Part shown: one piece after another, positions 46,905-54,796 of the stretch | How the letters are laid out: each line of letters begins with the position of its first letter | Numbering within the stretch: the stretch's first letter is position 1 | NCBI RefSeq assembly: GCF_001261915.1 | Contig: NZ_CVRT01000157.1 | Location: forward strand, 1 to 64,000 | DNA: 64,000 nt | Source: Halorubrum sp. SD626R | GTDB taxonomy: Archaea > Halobacteriota > Halobacteria > Halobacteriales > Haloferacaceae | Reading direction: 5' to 3' | Position numbers and translations under genes: made by a program | The notes under the pieces: generated by a model | What the model was told of the DNA's origin: nothing | The model's database searches: none | Seen by the model: the letters and a program-made list of their open reading frames with translations, nothing else

Positions 46905-47569
46905 CCGAGGAGCGACCGGAACGACCGGCGCCCGACGCCGCACTCCTCGCGGTAGTCGCAGGCGGTACACCGGTCGTCGTCGACCCGGGACGGCGGACCG
47001 TCGATCGCGCGGGCGGCCCGCAGCGCCCGGCGGTAGGCGGCCTTCCGGCGGGTCGTGAGTCGGACATCGCGCACGGCGCCGACGCTCGGGTACTCGACCA
47101 GCGCGCGCGGCACCTCGCGCTCGCGCTCCCACGCGACCGCCTTCGCGGCGGCGACGGCCCTGACCGACTGCGGCTCCCAGACGCCGTTTTCGGGCGGTTC
47201 GCCCGGCGAGACGATCGTGGGGACAGGGGGGCCGTCGTCGGTGGGTGCGGTCGGGGAGAGCACCTTGTGAACCGTTCCGTGACAGTCCTTTCCGGAGACG
47301 AACGCGCGCTTGCGAGTGGGGTCGGCGAGCCGGTCGTAGTCGTCGCGCTCGCGGAGGCGGTCGAGGTTCCGGCGGTAGGCCGCGGGGGAACGGCGGATCG
47401 GAAGCCGCCGGAGCGTCGCGTCCGGCGCGTCGGCGAGCGCGGGGTAGCGATAGGCGAGGTCGATCCGGGCGCGGGCGTCCGCCGGAACCGCCCGGTCGTC
47501 CTCGCGGCGGGCGTAGTAGAGCTGTCGGGGGCAGTACGCCGCGCGGGCCACGTCGCTGAAGGGAGTCAC
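46901..47569 (-). CDS. Cas4-like PD-(D/E)XK nuclease, stand-alone
   Basis: 222 residues, GTG start. SDVARAAYCPRQLYYARRE at the N-terminus supplies the first cluster Cys; CTACDYREECG near residue 203 supplies the other three, the Cas4/Dna2 Fe-S pattern. VSGKDCHGTVHK and LVEYPSVGAVRDVRLTTRRKAAYRRA cover the expected nuclease core, but the catalytic Asp and Glu-x-Lys are hard to place and may be degenerate. Catatac (47591-47597 on the minus strand) forms a TATA box 26 nt before the GTG and lies at the end of the 57-bp unit of repeat copy 3. No cas genes or CRISPR in the window. Confidence 0.75.
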   Translation of the reverse strand: MTPFSDVARAAYCPRQLYYARREDDRAVPADARARIDLAYRYPALADAPDATLRRLPIRRSPAAYRRNLDRLRERDDYDRLADPTRKRAFVSGKDCHGTVHKVLSPTAPTDDGPPVPTIVSPGEPPENGVWEPQSVRAVAAAKAVAWEREREVPRALVEYPSVGAVRDVRLTTRRKAAYRRALRAARAIDGPPSRVDDDRCTACDYREECGVGRRSFRSLLG

Positions 47570-47588
47570 GGATCGGTTGGGCGCGGTT

Positions 47589-47960
47589 TCGTATATGAAC
47601 GATTGCTAACGGATCGAAAATAACCACCTCCAAAGCCCCAGCCGCGACGGCTCGCGCGGCTTGCTGCGGTCCTCGGTCGCTCACTGCGCTCGCTCCCTGT
47701 GGTCCTTGCTGCGCCGTGCTTCGCCCTTCGGGAAGACTTCGTCTCCCGTCTTTCCGCTCGCTTCGCTCGCGGAAATCGCGACTGCCCCTTTGAGCCCCAC
47801 CCGGCACCGGAACTGCGGCCTCACCCCTCCACAGCCTCGGCGGACGGCCCGGCGCGGGCAGGACCGCGCCGGACCGCCGCCTCCCTCGCGGGCGGGTCGC
47901 GCCCGGCGGGCGCGACCCGGCGCGCCGCTTCGTTGTCGGGGCTCGTGAGCGTGCAGTGGT
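47589..47960 (-). repeat. Dispersed repeat, copy 3
   Basis: On the minus strand it carries, in order, GAGGCTGTGGAGGGGTGAGG, GGTGGGGCTCAAAGGGGCAG, a GGACCACAGGGAGCGAG block, GAGGACCGC and GCGGCTGGGGCTTTGGAGG. The last block opens one 57-bp unit (47645-47589) that ends in CATATACGA in the same phase as in copies 1 and 2. Here that end supplies the TATA box for the Cas4-like gene. The interval up to 48017 beyond the repeat is GC-rich and holds nothing I recognise. Confidence 0.72.
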
Positions 47961-48017
47961 AGTCGGACGAGAGCGGGGAGGCGGCGGGCCGCGATACCGC
48001 CCCGATCGGGGGGCGAT

Positions 48018-48686
48018 CTACAAGGAGACGTCCGTCTCGATGTCCTCGGTCGCCTCTTTCAGCCCGTCGTCGCGGGCGGTCTCGGCGTGGTTGCCCTCGA
48101 TATCGGCGTCGGTGAGGAGGTCGCGGAACTCGTCGCGGAACCGGTCGTTCGCCCGCGTGGAGGTCAGGTCGACGCGAGCGACGCGGGCGTACTTCGCGAC
48201 GGCGTCGGGCTCCGCGCCGAGCGCCTCGGCGCAGTCGACGATGGAGCGCCCCTCGGCGGTGAGCGACTTCAGGTCGGCGTAGTCGAACTCGGCGTCGTCG
48301 ACCTCGCGGTCGGCGTCGCGCACGAGATGGAGGTCGAAGCGGGCGTCTCGGACGGTTTCGGGGTCAATATCGACCGATTCGGGGCCGTCGCCCTCGTCGG
48401 GCGCGCGGACCGCGTCGTCGCCCGCGGCGAGCACGGCGGCGAGGGACGCGTCGTCGTCCAGCTCGAAGCGCCCGCGGGCGATCCGGGCGTAGGTCGCGTC
48501 GTCGAGGTCGGTCGAGAAGTCGTAGCGCTCGCGCATCGCGGCGACCAGCTCGCGGACGCGCTCGGCGACGGCGGCCTCGTCCCGGTCGGTGAGGGTGCCG
48601 GGGGACTCCGCCTGCCGCTCGGTGACCGTGTCGGACCCGGTGGTCTCGACGAAGATGTCGCGGAGCTCGGCGGTCTTCTCGTCCAT
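48018..48686 (-). CDS. Cmi4-like conserved haloarchaeal protein
   Basis: 222 residues, very acidic and helical. MDEKTAELRDIFVETTGSDTVTE and the middle DDATYARIARGRFELDDDASLAAVLA match my memory of the haloarchaeal conditioned-medium-induced protein 4. A helix-turn-helix-like segment (EGRSIVDCAEALGAEPDAVAKYARV, about 148-172) is visible. No membrane segment. If the name is right it rises in dense cultures; biochemical role unknown. Confidence 0.75.
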   Translation of the reverse strand: MDEKTAELRDIFVETTGSDTVTERQAESPGTLTDRDEAAVAERVRELVAAMRERYDFSTDLDDATYARIARGRFELDDDASLAAVLAAGDDAVRAPDEGDGPESVDIDPETVRDARFDLHLVRDADREVDDAEFDYADLKSLTAEGRSIVDCAEALGAEPDAVAKYARVARVDLTSTRANDRFRDEFRDLLTDADIEGNHAETARDDGLKEATEDIETDVSL

Positions 48687-48814
48687 GGGATCGTGCCTAC
48701 GCGCTCCCGATTCAAAAGCCTCGCGTCCGATTTCGGCCGGCTCGGAGGCGATCGCTCCGGATCGCCGGCAAGAAGCGCGGCGGCCGAGCGACGCCGTCGG
48801 ACCGTGGCATCGTC

Positions 48815-48842
48815 GTCAACCAGTATCTTCAAGTTGGTTTAC
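48815..48842 (+). promoter_or_regulatory. BirA-type biotin operator upstream of bioY
   Basis: GTCAACC-N14-GGTTTAC at 48815-48842. The known BirA consensus is GTAAACC-N14/15-GGTTTAC; the right half is perfect, the left has one mismatch, and the spacing is exactly 14. The bioY ATG is 15 bp downstream, so BirA-biotinyl-AMP would block the promoter or transcript start when biotin is plentiful. Confidence 0.7.
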
Positions 48843-48857
48843 GAGCCTGTCGTGGAC

Positions 48858-49439
48858 ATGGCAACCAACACGGAGTCGGTGGATCTCGTCGGCGACGAGG
48901 CCGCGACGAACCTCGCCCGCGCGGCGCTGTTCGCCGCGCTCGTCGGCGCGTTCGCGTACGTTTCCTTCCCGTTCCCGGTGTCGCCCGCGCCGGTCACGCT
49001 ACAGGTCCTCGGCGTCTTCCTCGCCGGGATCTTCCTCGGTCCCGTCTGGGGCGGCGCGGCGCTCGTCCTGTACCTGACGGCCGGCGCGCTCGGCGCGCCG
49101 GTGTTCGCGGGCGGCACCGCGGGCTTCGGAGAGCTCGTGGGCGGGACCGCCGGCTACCTCTGGTCGTACCCGATCGCGGCCGCGCTCGTCGGTGCGATCG
49201 TTCACCGCGGCGGCGACCTCCGCGGCCTCGACGCCGTCTCCGTCCCGGTCCTCGTGGGCGCGATGGCCGTCGGTACGGTCGTCGTCTACGCGATGGGCGT
49301 CGCCGGCCTCTACCTGGTGTTGGAGCTCACTCCCGCCGAGGCGTTCGTCCAAGGCGCGGCCGTGTTCCTCCCCGCGGAGGCCGCGAAGATCGCCGCCGCG
49401 GTCGGGATCGTGCGCTCGGATGCGATCGCGGCCGCGTGA
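48858..49439 (+). CDS. bioY: Biotin ECF transporter S component BioY
   Basis: 193 residues, six membrane helices. VSFPFPVSPAPVTLQVLGVFLAGIFLGPVWG and LYLTAGALGAPVFAGGTAGFGELVGGTAGYLWSYPIAA carry the BioY biotin-binding motifs. It captures biotin and works with the ATPase and transmembrane T component encoded downstream. Preceded by a BirA-type operator, followed by a repetitive spacer that may couple translation to bioM. Confidence 0.95.
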   Translation: MATNTESVDLVGDEAATNLARAALFAALVGAFAYVSFPFPVSPAPVTLQVLGVFLAGIFLGPVWGGAALVLYLTAGALGAPVFAGGTAGFGELVGGTAGYLWSYPIAAALVGAIVHRGGDLRGLDAVSVPVLVGAMAVGTVVVYAMGVAGLYLVLELTPAEAFVQGAAVFLPAEAAKIAAAVGIVRSDAIAAA

Positions 49440-49448
49440 GGTGACCGC

Positions 49449-49747
49449 GTGAGCCTTCCCGAGGTGACAGCGTGAGCCTTCCCGAGGTGACAGCGTGAGC
49501 CTTCCCGAGGTGACAGCGTGAGCCTTCCCGAGGTGACGCCGTGACCGACCCGGAGGCGACGCCGTGAGCCTTCCCGAGGTGACAGCGTGAGCCTTCCCGA
49601 GGTGACAGCGTGAGCCTGCGTGAGGTGACCGCGTGAGCCTTCCCGAGGTGACAGCGTGAGCCTTCCCGAGGTGACAGCGTGAGCCTTCCCGAGGTGACAG
49701 CGTGAGCCTTCCCGAGGTGACGCCGTGACCGACCCGGAGGCGACGCC
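49449..49747 (+). repeat. Thirteen 23-bp units: overlapping mini-ORF ladder
   Basis: Exactly 13 x 23 bp = 299 bp between bioY and bioM, ending one base before the bioM GTG. Each unit begins with GTG and, read in frame, encodes eight codons and a TGA that overlaps the next unit's GTG (GTGA). Type A (units 1-3, 6, 7, 9-11) encodes MSLPEVTA; B (4, 12) MSLPEVTP; C (5, 13) MTDPEATP; D (8) MSLREVTA. Each of types A, B and D contains GAGGTGA, a strong Shine-Dalgarno core, ahead of the next GTG. Order is AAABC AAD AAABC, and the 15 bp before unit 1 recur before unit 9, giving a 184-bp higher-order repeat. Confidence 0.95.
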
Positions 49748-50527
49748 GTGATCGACGTCGACGGCGTCACCTGTCGGTACGGCGGGACGCGAGCCGGCGA
49801 ACGCGACGGCGACGGGGTGGTCGCCGTCGACGACGTCTCCCTCTCGATCCCCGACGGCGAGTCCCTGGTCGTCGCGGGTGCGAACGGCTCCGGGAAGACG
49901 ACGCTGGTCCGGACGTTCAACGGGCTCGTGACGCCGGACTCGGGAACCGTCGCGGTCAACGGGACGCCCGTCGAGGACGACCTCGTCGCCGCCCGGACCG
50001 CCGTCGGCATGGTGTTCCAGGACCCCCGCGACCAGATCGTCGCGGCAACCGTCGGCGCCGACGTCGCGTTCGGCCCGGAGAACCTCGGGCTCTCGCACGC
50101 CGAGATCGACCGTCGGGTCGCGGCCGCGCTCGACGCCGTGAACATGACCGGGCGCGAGGAGGAGCGGATCGCGTCGCTGTCGGGCGGCGAGCGCGAGCGC
50201 GTCGCGATCGCCGGCGCGCTGGCGATGGAGCCGGACCACCTCGTCCTCGACGAGCCGTTCACCGGGCTCGACGAGCCCGCCCGCCGCTCGGTCGTGGACA
50301 GCCTGCGAGAGCGCCACCGCGCGGGGACGAGCGTCGTCGTCGTCACCCACGACCTCCGCGACGTGCTCGGGCTCGCCGACCGGGTCCTGGGGCTGTCCGA
50401 CGGTCGAATCGCGGTCGACGCCGCTCCGGAGGCGGCGGTCGCCGACCTCCCGGGACTCGACGTGCGGGTCCCCGAGGGCGCGCTCGTCGACCGCCGCGGC
50501 GACCGCGCCTCGTCCTCCGACCCGTGA
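49748..50527 (+). CDS. bioM: Biotin ECF transporter ATPase BioM
   Basis: 259 residues, GTG start that overlaps the last mini-ORF stop. Walker A VVAGANGSGKTTLVRTF (about 42), Q-loop MVFQDPRDQIVAATVGADVAFGPENLG (the ECF-specific Q-helix region), signature LSGGERERVAIAGAL, Walker B HLVLDEPFTGLD and H-loop VVVVTHDL. Energises BioY-BioN. An acidic insert near residue 14-24 (GTRAGERDGDG) is haloarchaeal. Its last bases overlap bioN by 4 bp (GTGA). Confidence 0.94.
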   Translation: MIDVDGVTCRYGGTRAGERDGDGVVAVDDVSLSIPDGESLVVAGANGSGKTTLVRTFNGLVTPDSGTVAVNGTPVEDDLVAARTAVGMVFQDPRDQIVAATVGADVAFGPENLGLSHAEIDRRVAAALDAVNMTGREEERIASLSGGERERVAIAGALAMEPDHLVLDEPFTGLDEPARRSVVDSLRERHRAGTSVVVVTHDLRDVLGLADRVLGLSDGRIAVDAAPEAAVADLPGLDVRVPEGALVDRRGDRASSSDP

Positions 50528-51237
50528 CGCTCTCGTACGCCCCCGGCGACTCGCTCGCCCACCGCCTCGACCCGCGGTCGAAGCTCCTCGTGCAGGTGGG
50601 GTTCGCGGCCGCGGCCTTCGCGCACACGACGCCCCGCGGGCTCGCGGCGCTGACGGTCCTCGCCGCGGGCTGCCTGCGGCTGTCGGGCGGCGGCCCCCGC
50701 GACCTGTGGGCGTACCGGGTCGCGCTCCCGTTCCTCCTCGTCGCCCCGGTCGTGGCGGGCGCGACGCTCGGCGACCCCTGGTTCCGCGTCGACCGCGCGG
50801 CCGACACGGCGCTGGCGAGCTACCGGGTCCTCCTGGTGCTCGTCGTCGCCGCCGCCTACGTGCGGTCGACGCCGGTCCGCGATTCCCGGGCGGCGATCCA
50901 GCACGCGGTGCCCGGCAGGCCCGGGCAGCTGCTCGCGGCCGGCGTCGCGCTCGTGTTCCGCTTCCTCCCGCTGCTGAAGCGCGACCTGCTGACCGCGCGC
51001 GACGCCATGCGGGCGCGCCTGGGCGACGAGCTACCGGTGCGGGACCGGATGCGGATCGTCGCCGTCGCGGGGATCGACCGCGCGTTCGGCCGCGCCGACC
51101 GGCTCGGGACCGCCCTCTCGGCCCGGTGTTTCGCGTGGAACCCGACGCTCCCGCGGCTGGCGTTCGGCCGGGCGGACGCCGTCGCGCTGGCGGTCGGGGT
51201 CGGCCTGCTCGCGGCCGCGGTCGCCGGCGCGCTCTGA
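50524..51237 (+). CDS. bioN: Biotin ECF transporter T component BioN
   Basis: 237 residues, GTG start. HRLDPRSKLLVQVGFAAAAFAHT is the N-terminal EcfT motif; cytoplasmic coupling helices end in AARG-like motifs, here LTARDAMRARLGDEL and RADRLGTALSARCFAW, which contact the ATPase. Four or five membrane segments. Last gene of the bioYMN set. Confidence 0.9.
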   Translation: MTLSYAPGDSLAHRLDPRSKLLVQVGFAAAAFAHTTPRGLAALTVLAAGCLRLSGGGPRDLWAYRVALPFLLVAPVVAGATLGDPWFRVDRAADTALASYRVLLVLVVAAAYVRSTPVRDSRAAIQHAVPGRPGQLLAAGVALVFRFLPLLKRDLLTARDAMRARLGDELPVRDRMRIVAVAGIDRAFGRADRLGTALSARCFAWNPTLPRLAFGRADAVALAVGVGLLAAAVAGAL

Positions 51238-51242
51238 GGGCG

Positions 51243-51294
51243 GACCGGCCCGAGAGACCGGACCCCGAGACCGGCCCGAGAGACCGGACCCCGA
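51243..51294 (+). repeat. 26-bp tandem duplication
   Basis: Two perfect 26-bp copies (51243-51268, 51269-51294) and a partial third, built from GACCGG and CGAGAGACCGGACC elements, between bioN and the next gene. Possibly a replication-slippage product. It lies just before the TATA box AGTTTTAACC (51321-51330). Confidence 0.75.
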
Positions 51295-51353
51295 GACCGG
51301 ACCGGCCCCGCGTCGTGGCAAGTTTTAACCGGACCGTATCCGGCGGATCTACC

Positions 51354-53546
51354 ATGACTCCCCTGCAGGCGGCCACCCGGGAGACGTTCTGGACGATCGG
51401 TCCGGTCGGGAAGGCCGCGTTCTACTGGCTCGCCGCGGTCGCGATCCTCGTGTTCCTGTACGGCGTGTACGCCCGGTTCGCGGCGTACGCCCGCGGGAGC
51501 GCGGACCCCCGCGACCGGCTGTCGGACCTCCCCGCCCGAACGGTCGCGGCGACGAAGACGGTGCTCTCGAACGAGAACCAGTTCGACGGCGACGCCTACA
51601 CGGGCGTAATGCACGCGTTCGTCCTCTGGGGGTTCCTCACGCTACTCGTCGCGACGACGATCCTCGGCTTCGACATCGACGTCTACCGCCCGATCGCGGG
51701 CGAGTCGTTCTGGGTGGGCGACTTCTACCTGGCCTACCAGTTCACGGTCGACGCGTTCGGCCTGCTGTTCGTCGTCGGCGTCGGGATGGCCATGGCCCGC
51801 CGCTACCGCGAGCGCGACGGGCGGCTGTGGGGGAAACACACCTCGTTCGAGGACGACGCGTTCGTCTGGACCCTCTTCCTGCTCGGCGTCGGCGGCTTCG
51901 TCGTGCAGGCGCTCGGCATCGTCGGCCAGCCCGCGCGCGCCGACGAGACGGTGAGCTTCGTCGGGATGGCGATGGCCGCGGGGTTCGAGGCCGCGGGCCT
52001 GACCCCCGCGGGCGCCGAGGCGATCTACGGCGTCGTCTGGTGGAGCCACTCGCTGCTGGCGTTCGCGTTCATCGCGTGGATCCCATACGCGAAGCCGTTC
52101 CACATGATCTCCTCGTTCGCGAACGTCGTCGCCCGCGACGAGAAGGCCGGCGCGCGGCTCCCGAACGTTCCCGCCGACCTCGACCACACCAACGCCGAGT
52201 CGATCGAGGACTTCACGTGGAAGGAGCTGATGGACGGCGACGCCTGCACGAAGTGCGGGCGGTGCACCGACGCCTGCCCGGCCGACGCGGTCGGCCGGAA
52301 CCTCGACCCGCGGAACGTGATCCTCGACCTGAAGGCGTACCGCGAGTCCGTGACCGACGATCCGGTGGCGGGGGCGGGCGGCGGCGCGGTCGCCACCGAC
52401 GGCGGCGTGGCCGGCTCCGCCGCCGTCAACGACGGAGGAACCGTCCCCATCGTCGCCGACGAGGGCGGCGTGATCGACGCCGAGTCCATGGAATCGTGTA
52501 TGTCCTGTATGGCGTGTATGGACGCCTGTCCGGTCGACATCGAACACCTCACCTCCTTCACCAAGATGAACCGCCAGCTCGTCGACGAGGGCGCCGTGGA
52601 CTCGAACCTCCAAGGCGTGTTCCAAGACGTGATGCAGAAGGGGAACACCTTCGGCGAGTCGCAAGCGAACCGCGGCGACTGGACCGACGAGCTGGACGAG
52701 GTCGAGGTCCCGGACGCCCGCGAGCGGGAGGTGGAGTACCTCTGGTACGTCGGCGACTACCCGAGCTTCGACGACCGAAACAAGAAGGTCGCGCGGGCGC
52801 TCGCCCGCCTGTTCGACGAGGCCGACGTGTCGTTCGGCATCCTCTTCGACGACGAGAAGACGGACGGGAACGACATTCGCCGGATCGGCGAGGAGTTCCT
52901 CTACCTCGAACTCGCCGGCCACCACGTCGAGACGTTCGCCGACTGCGAGTTCGAGAACATCGTCTGTACCGACCCGCACTCCTACAACACCATCGAGAAC
53001 GAGTACCCCGAGGTCGGCTTCGCGGAGTTCGCCGACGACCCGATGATGCCGTTCGACCGCGGCGAGCCGTGGAACCCGGACGGAGCGGTCGACGTGTTCC
53101 ACTGGACGCAGGTGATCGAGGAGCTAGTGGCCGACGGCCGACTCGACCTGTCGGGCGACGAGCTCGACTACACCGTCACCTACCACGACCCGTGTCACCT
53201 CGGGCGGTACAACGACGAGTACGAGGCGCCCCGCGAGCTTATCCGCGCGACCGGCGCCGATCTCCACGAGATGCCGCGCTCGCGGGACGACTCCTTCTGC
53301 TGCGGCGGCGGCGGCGGCGGGCTCTGGACCGAGCACGACGAGGACGTCAAGCCGAGCGAGGAGCGCCTCCGCGAGGCGGTGGAGGACACCGACGCTGGCG
53401 GCGCGATCGAGAAGTTCGTCGTCGCCTGCCCGATGTGCACGACGATGTTCGAGGACGGCCGGAAGACGGGCGACTTCGAGGACGACGTGGAGATCGTCGA
53501 CGTCGCGGAGCTCCTGATCGAGGCGGTGGAGGCCGGAGGCGAGTGA
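51354..53546 (+). CDS. Membrane Fe-S oxidoreductase, EMO/HdrD-like
   Basis: 730 residues. N-terminal NarI-like part with six membrane helices (1-260), with histidines suited to heme b (GVMHAFVLWGF, WWSHSLLAF, KPFHMISSF). Two 4Fe-4S motifs follow: CTKCGRCTDACP (about 299) and CMSCMACMDACPVD (about 383), separated by an acidic Gly/Ala loop. Two CCG domains end the protein (DPCHLGRY, FCCGGGGGGLW, ACPMCTTMF). This is the DUF224 family related to HdrD and to ETF:menaquinone oxidoreductase; the likely role is passing electrons from ETF (fatty-acid and amino-acid oxidation) to menaquinone. Strong own TATA box. Confidence 0.88.
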   Translation: MTPLQAATRETFWTIGPVGKAAFYWLAAVAILVFLYGVYARFAAYARGSADPRDRLSDLPARTVAATKTVLSNENQFDGDAYTGVMHAFVLWGFLTLLVATTILGFDIDVYRPIAGESFWVGDFYLAYQFTVDAFGLLFVVGVGMAMARRYRERDGRLWGKHTSFEDDAFVWTLFLLGVGGFVVQALGIVGQPARADETVSFVGMAMAAGFEAAGLTPAGAEAIYGVVWWSHSLLAFAFIAWIPYAKPFHMISSFANVVARDEKAGARLPNVPADLDHTNAESIEDFTWKELMDGDACTKCGRCTDACPADAVGRNLDPRNVILDLKAYRESVTDDPVAGAGGGAVATDGGVAGSAAVNDGGTVPIVADEGGVIDAESMESCMSCMACMDACPVDIEHLTSFTKMNRQLVDEGAVDSNLQGVFQDVMQKGNTFGESQANRGDWTDELDEVEVPDAREREVEYLWYVGDYPSFDDRNKKVARALARLFDEADVSFGILFDDEKTDGNDIRRIGEEFLYLELAGHHVETFADCEFENIVCTDPHSYNTIENEYPEVGFAEFADDPMMPFDRGEPWNPDGAVDVFHWTQVIEELVADGRLDLSGDELDYTVTYHDPCHLGRYNDEYEAPRELIRATGADLHEMPRSRDDSFCCGGGGGGLWTEHDEDVKPSEERLREAVEDTDAGGAIEKFVVACPMCTTMFEDGRKTGDFEDDVEIVDVAELLIEAVEAGGE

Positions 53547-53618
53547 CCTGAGGCGCGTCAAGCGTCTCGGTCCGCGCTCGGCTCCCGACGGGCACTCACG
53601 GGGAGTTCGCCGAGCGAT

Positions 53619-53635
53619 CTATATAGCGTATATAG
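53619..53635. promoter_or_regulatory. Palindrome upstream of pstS
   Basis: CTATATAGCGTATATAG, a perfect 7-3-7 inverted repeat 76 bp before the pstS ATG. It could be an operator or paired TATA elements. Phosphate-dependent promoters with special upstream sites are known for haloarchaeal pst operons; the regulator is not identified here. Confidence 0.5.
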
Positions 53636-53710
53636 TGCACCCGAACGGTACCCCTCGGACTGTACCCATCATAGCATACTACTTAACGGGAACTCGCCGA
53701 TCGACTGGTA

Positions 53711-54739
53711 ATGGCATCCAGCCACGACACGGACGCGACGGGGATCACGCGGCGGCAATCGCTCGCGGCGCTCGGCGGGGCGGGCGCGCTGGCGCTCGCC
53801 GGGTGTACGCAGAGCGGCGGCGACGGGGGCTCCGGAGACGGCTCCGACGGGGGCTCCGGAGACGGCTCCGACGGCGAGCTCTCCGGCCCGATCAACATCG
53901 CGGGGTCGAGCACGGTGTTCCCGCTGATGAGCGCGGTCATGGAGGACTTCGCCGAGATGCACCCGGGCGTCGACCCCGACATCAGCTCGACGGGGTCAGG
54001 CGGCGGCTTCTCGAACTTCTTCTGTACGGGCGACACCGACTTCAACAACGCGAGCCGCCCGATCCAGCCGGAGGAGGAGGAGCTGTGCGCGGAGAACGGG
54101 GTCGAGTACGTGGAGCTGATCGCGGCGACGGACGCGGTCACCGTCGTCGTCAACCCCGAGGCCGACTTCGTCGACTCGCTCACGACCGAGGAGCTCGCGC
54201 AGATCTGGCGGTCCGACCCCGCCCAGACCTGGGACGAGGTCCGCGACGAGTTCCCGAACGAGGAGATCGAGCGGTTCGGCGCCGCCGACACCTCCGGCAC
54301 GTACGACTACTTCATCGAGGCGATCCTCGGCGAGGAGGGCCACACCAGCGACTACCAGGCGACCGAGCAGGACAACACGATCGCGCAGGGCGTCGCCGGC
54401 AGCGAGTACGCGATCGGCTACTTCGGCTTCGCGTACTACTTCCAGAACCCCGACCAGCTGAAGGCGCTCGGGATCGACTCCGGCGACGGTCCGGTCGAGC
54501 CGAGCCTCGAAACGGCCTCCTCGGGTGAGTACACGCCGCTCTCCCGGCCGCTGTTCACCTACCCGTCGATCTCCTCGCTCGCCGAGGAGCACGTCGCGGA
54601 GTTCGCCCGGTACTTCGTCGAGCAGACGACCAACGAGGACCTCGTCGCCGGCGACGTCGGCTACGTGCCCGCCACCGAGGAGACGCAGGAGGAGCAGATG
54701 GCGACCCTCGAAGACGCGATCGAGCAGGCGCAGGGGTAG
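53711..54739 (+). CDS. pstS: Phosphate ABC transporter substrate-binding lipoprotein PstS
   Basis: 342 residues. Tat signal TRRQSLAALGG with lipobox LAGC (Cys32), so a lipid-anchored binding protein. A duplicated Gly/Ser/Asp spacer follows (about 35-56, from a 24-bp tandem repeat in the DNA), then INIAGSSTVFPLMSAVMEDF and ISSTGSGGGFSNFFCTGDTDF with the phosphate-binding Ser/Thr/Gly loops, and FGAADTSGTYDYF. First gene of pstSCAB. Confidence 0.95.
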   Translation: MASSHDTDATGITRRQSLAALGGAGALALAGCTQSGGDGGSGDGSDGGSGDGSDGELSGPINIAGSSTVFPLMSAVMEDFAEMHPGVDPDISSTGSGGGFSNFFCTGDTDFNNASRPIQPEEEELCAENGVEYVELIAATDAVTVVVNPEADFVDSLTTEELAQIWRSDPAQTWDEVRDEFPNEEIERFGAADTSGTYDYFIEAILGEEGHTSDYQATEQDNTIAQGVAGSEYAIGYFGFAYYFQNPDQLKALGIDSGDGPVEPSLETASSGEYTPLSRPLFTYPSISSLAEEHVAEFARYFVEQTTNEDLVAGDVGYVPATEETQEEQMATLEDAIEQAQG

Positions 54740-54796
54740 CTCCCCCGCGATGAACCGGTGTATTGATTTACGACAGCGTTCGATACCCCACCGTTC

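Noticed and set aside
49310-51376. Very long minus-strand open frames across the bio array, with a repeating REGSRCHLGKAHAV pattern
   Set aside because: The repeats in the peptide are just the antisense of the 23-bp units, and the frames run antisense through bioM and bioN, which have strong family motifs.
53826-53873. 24-bp tandem repeat in pstS as a regulatory element
   Set aside because: It lies in frame and encodes the common Gly/Ser/Asp linker after the lipobox; slippage explains it.
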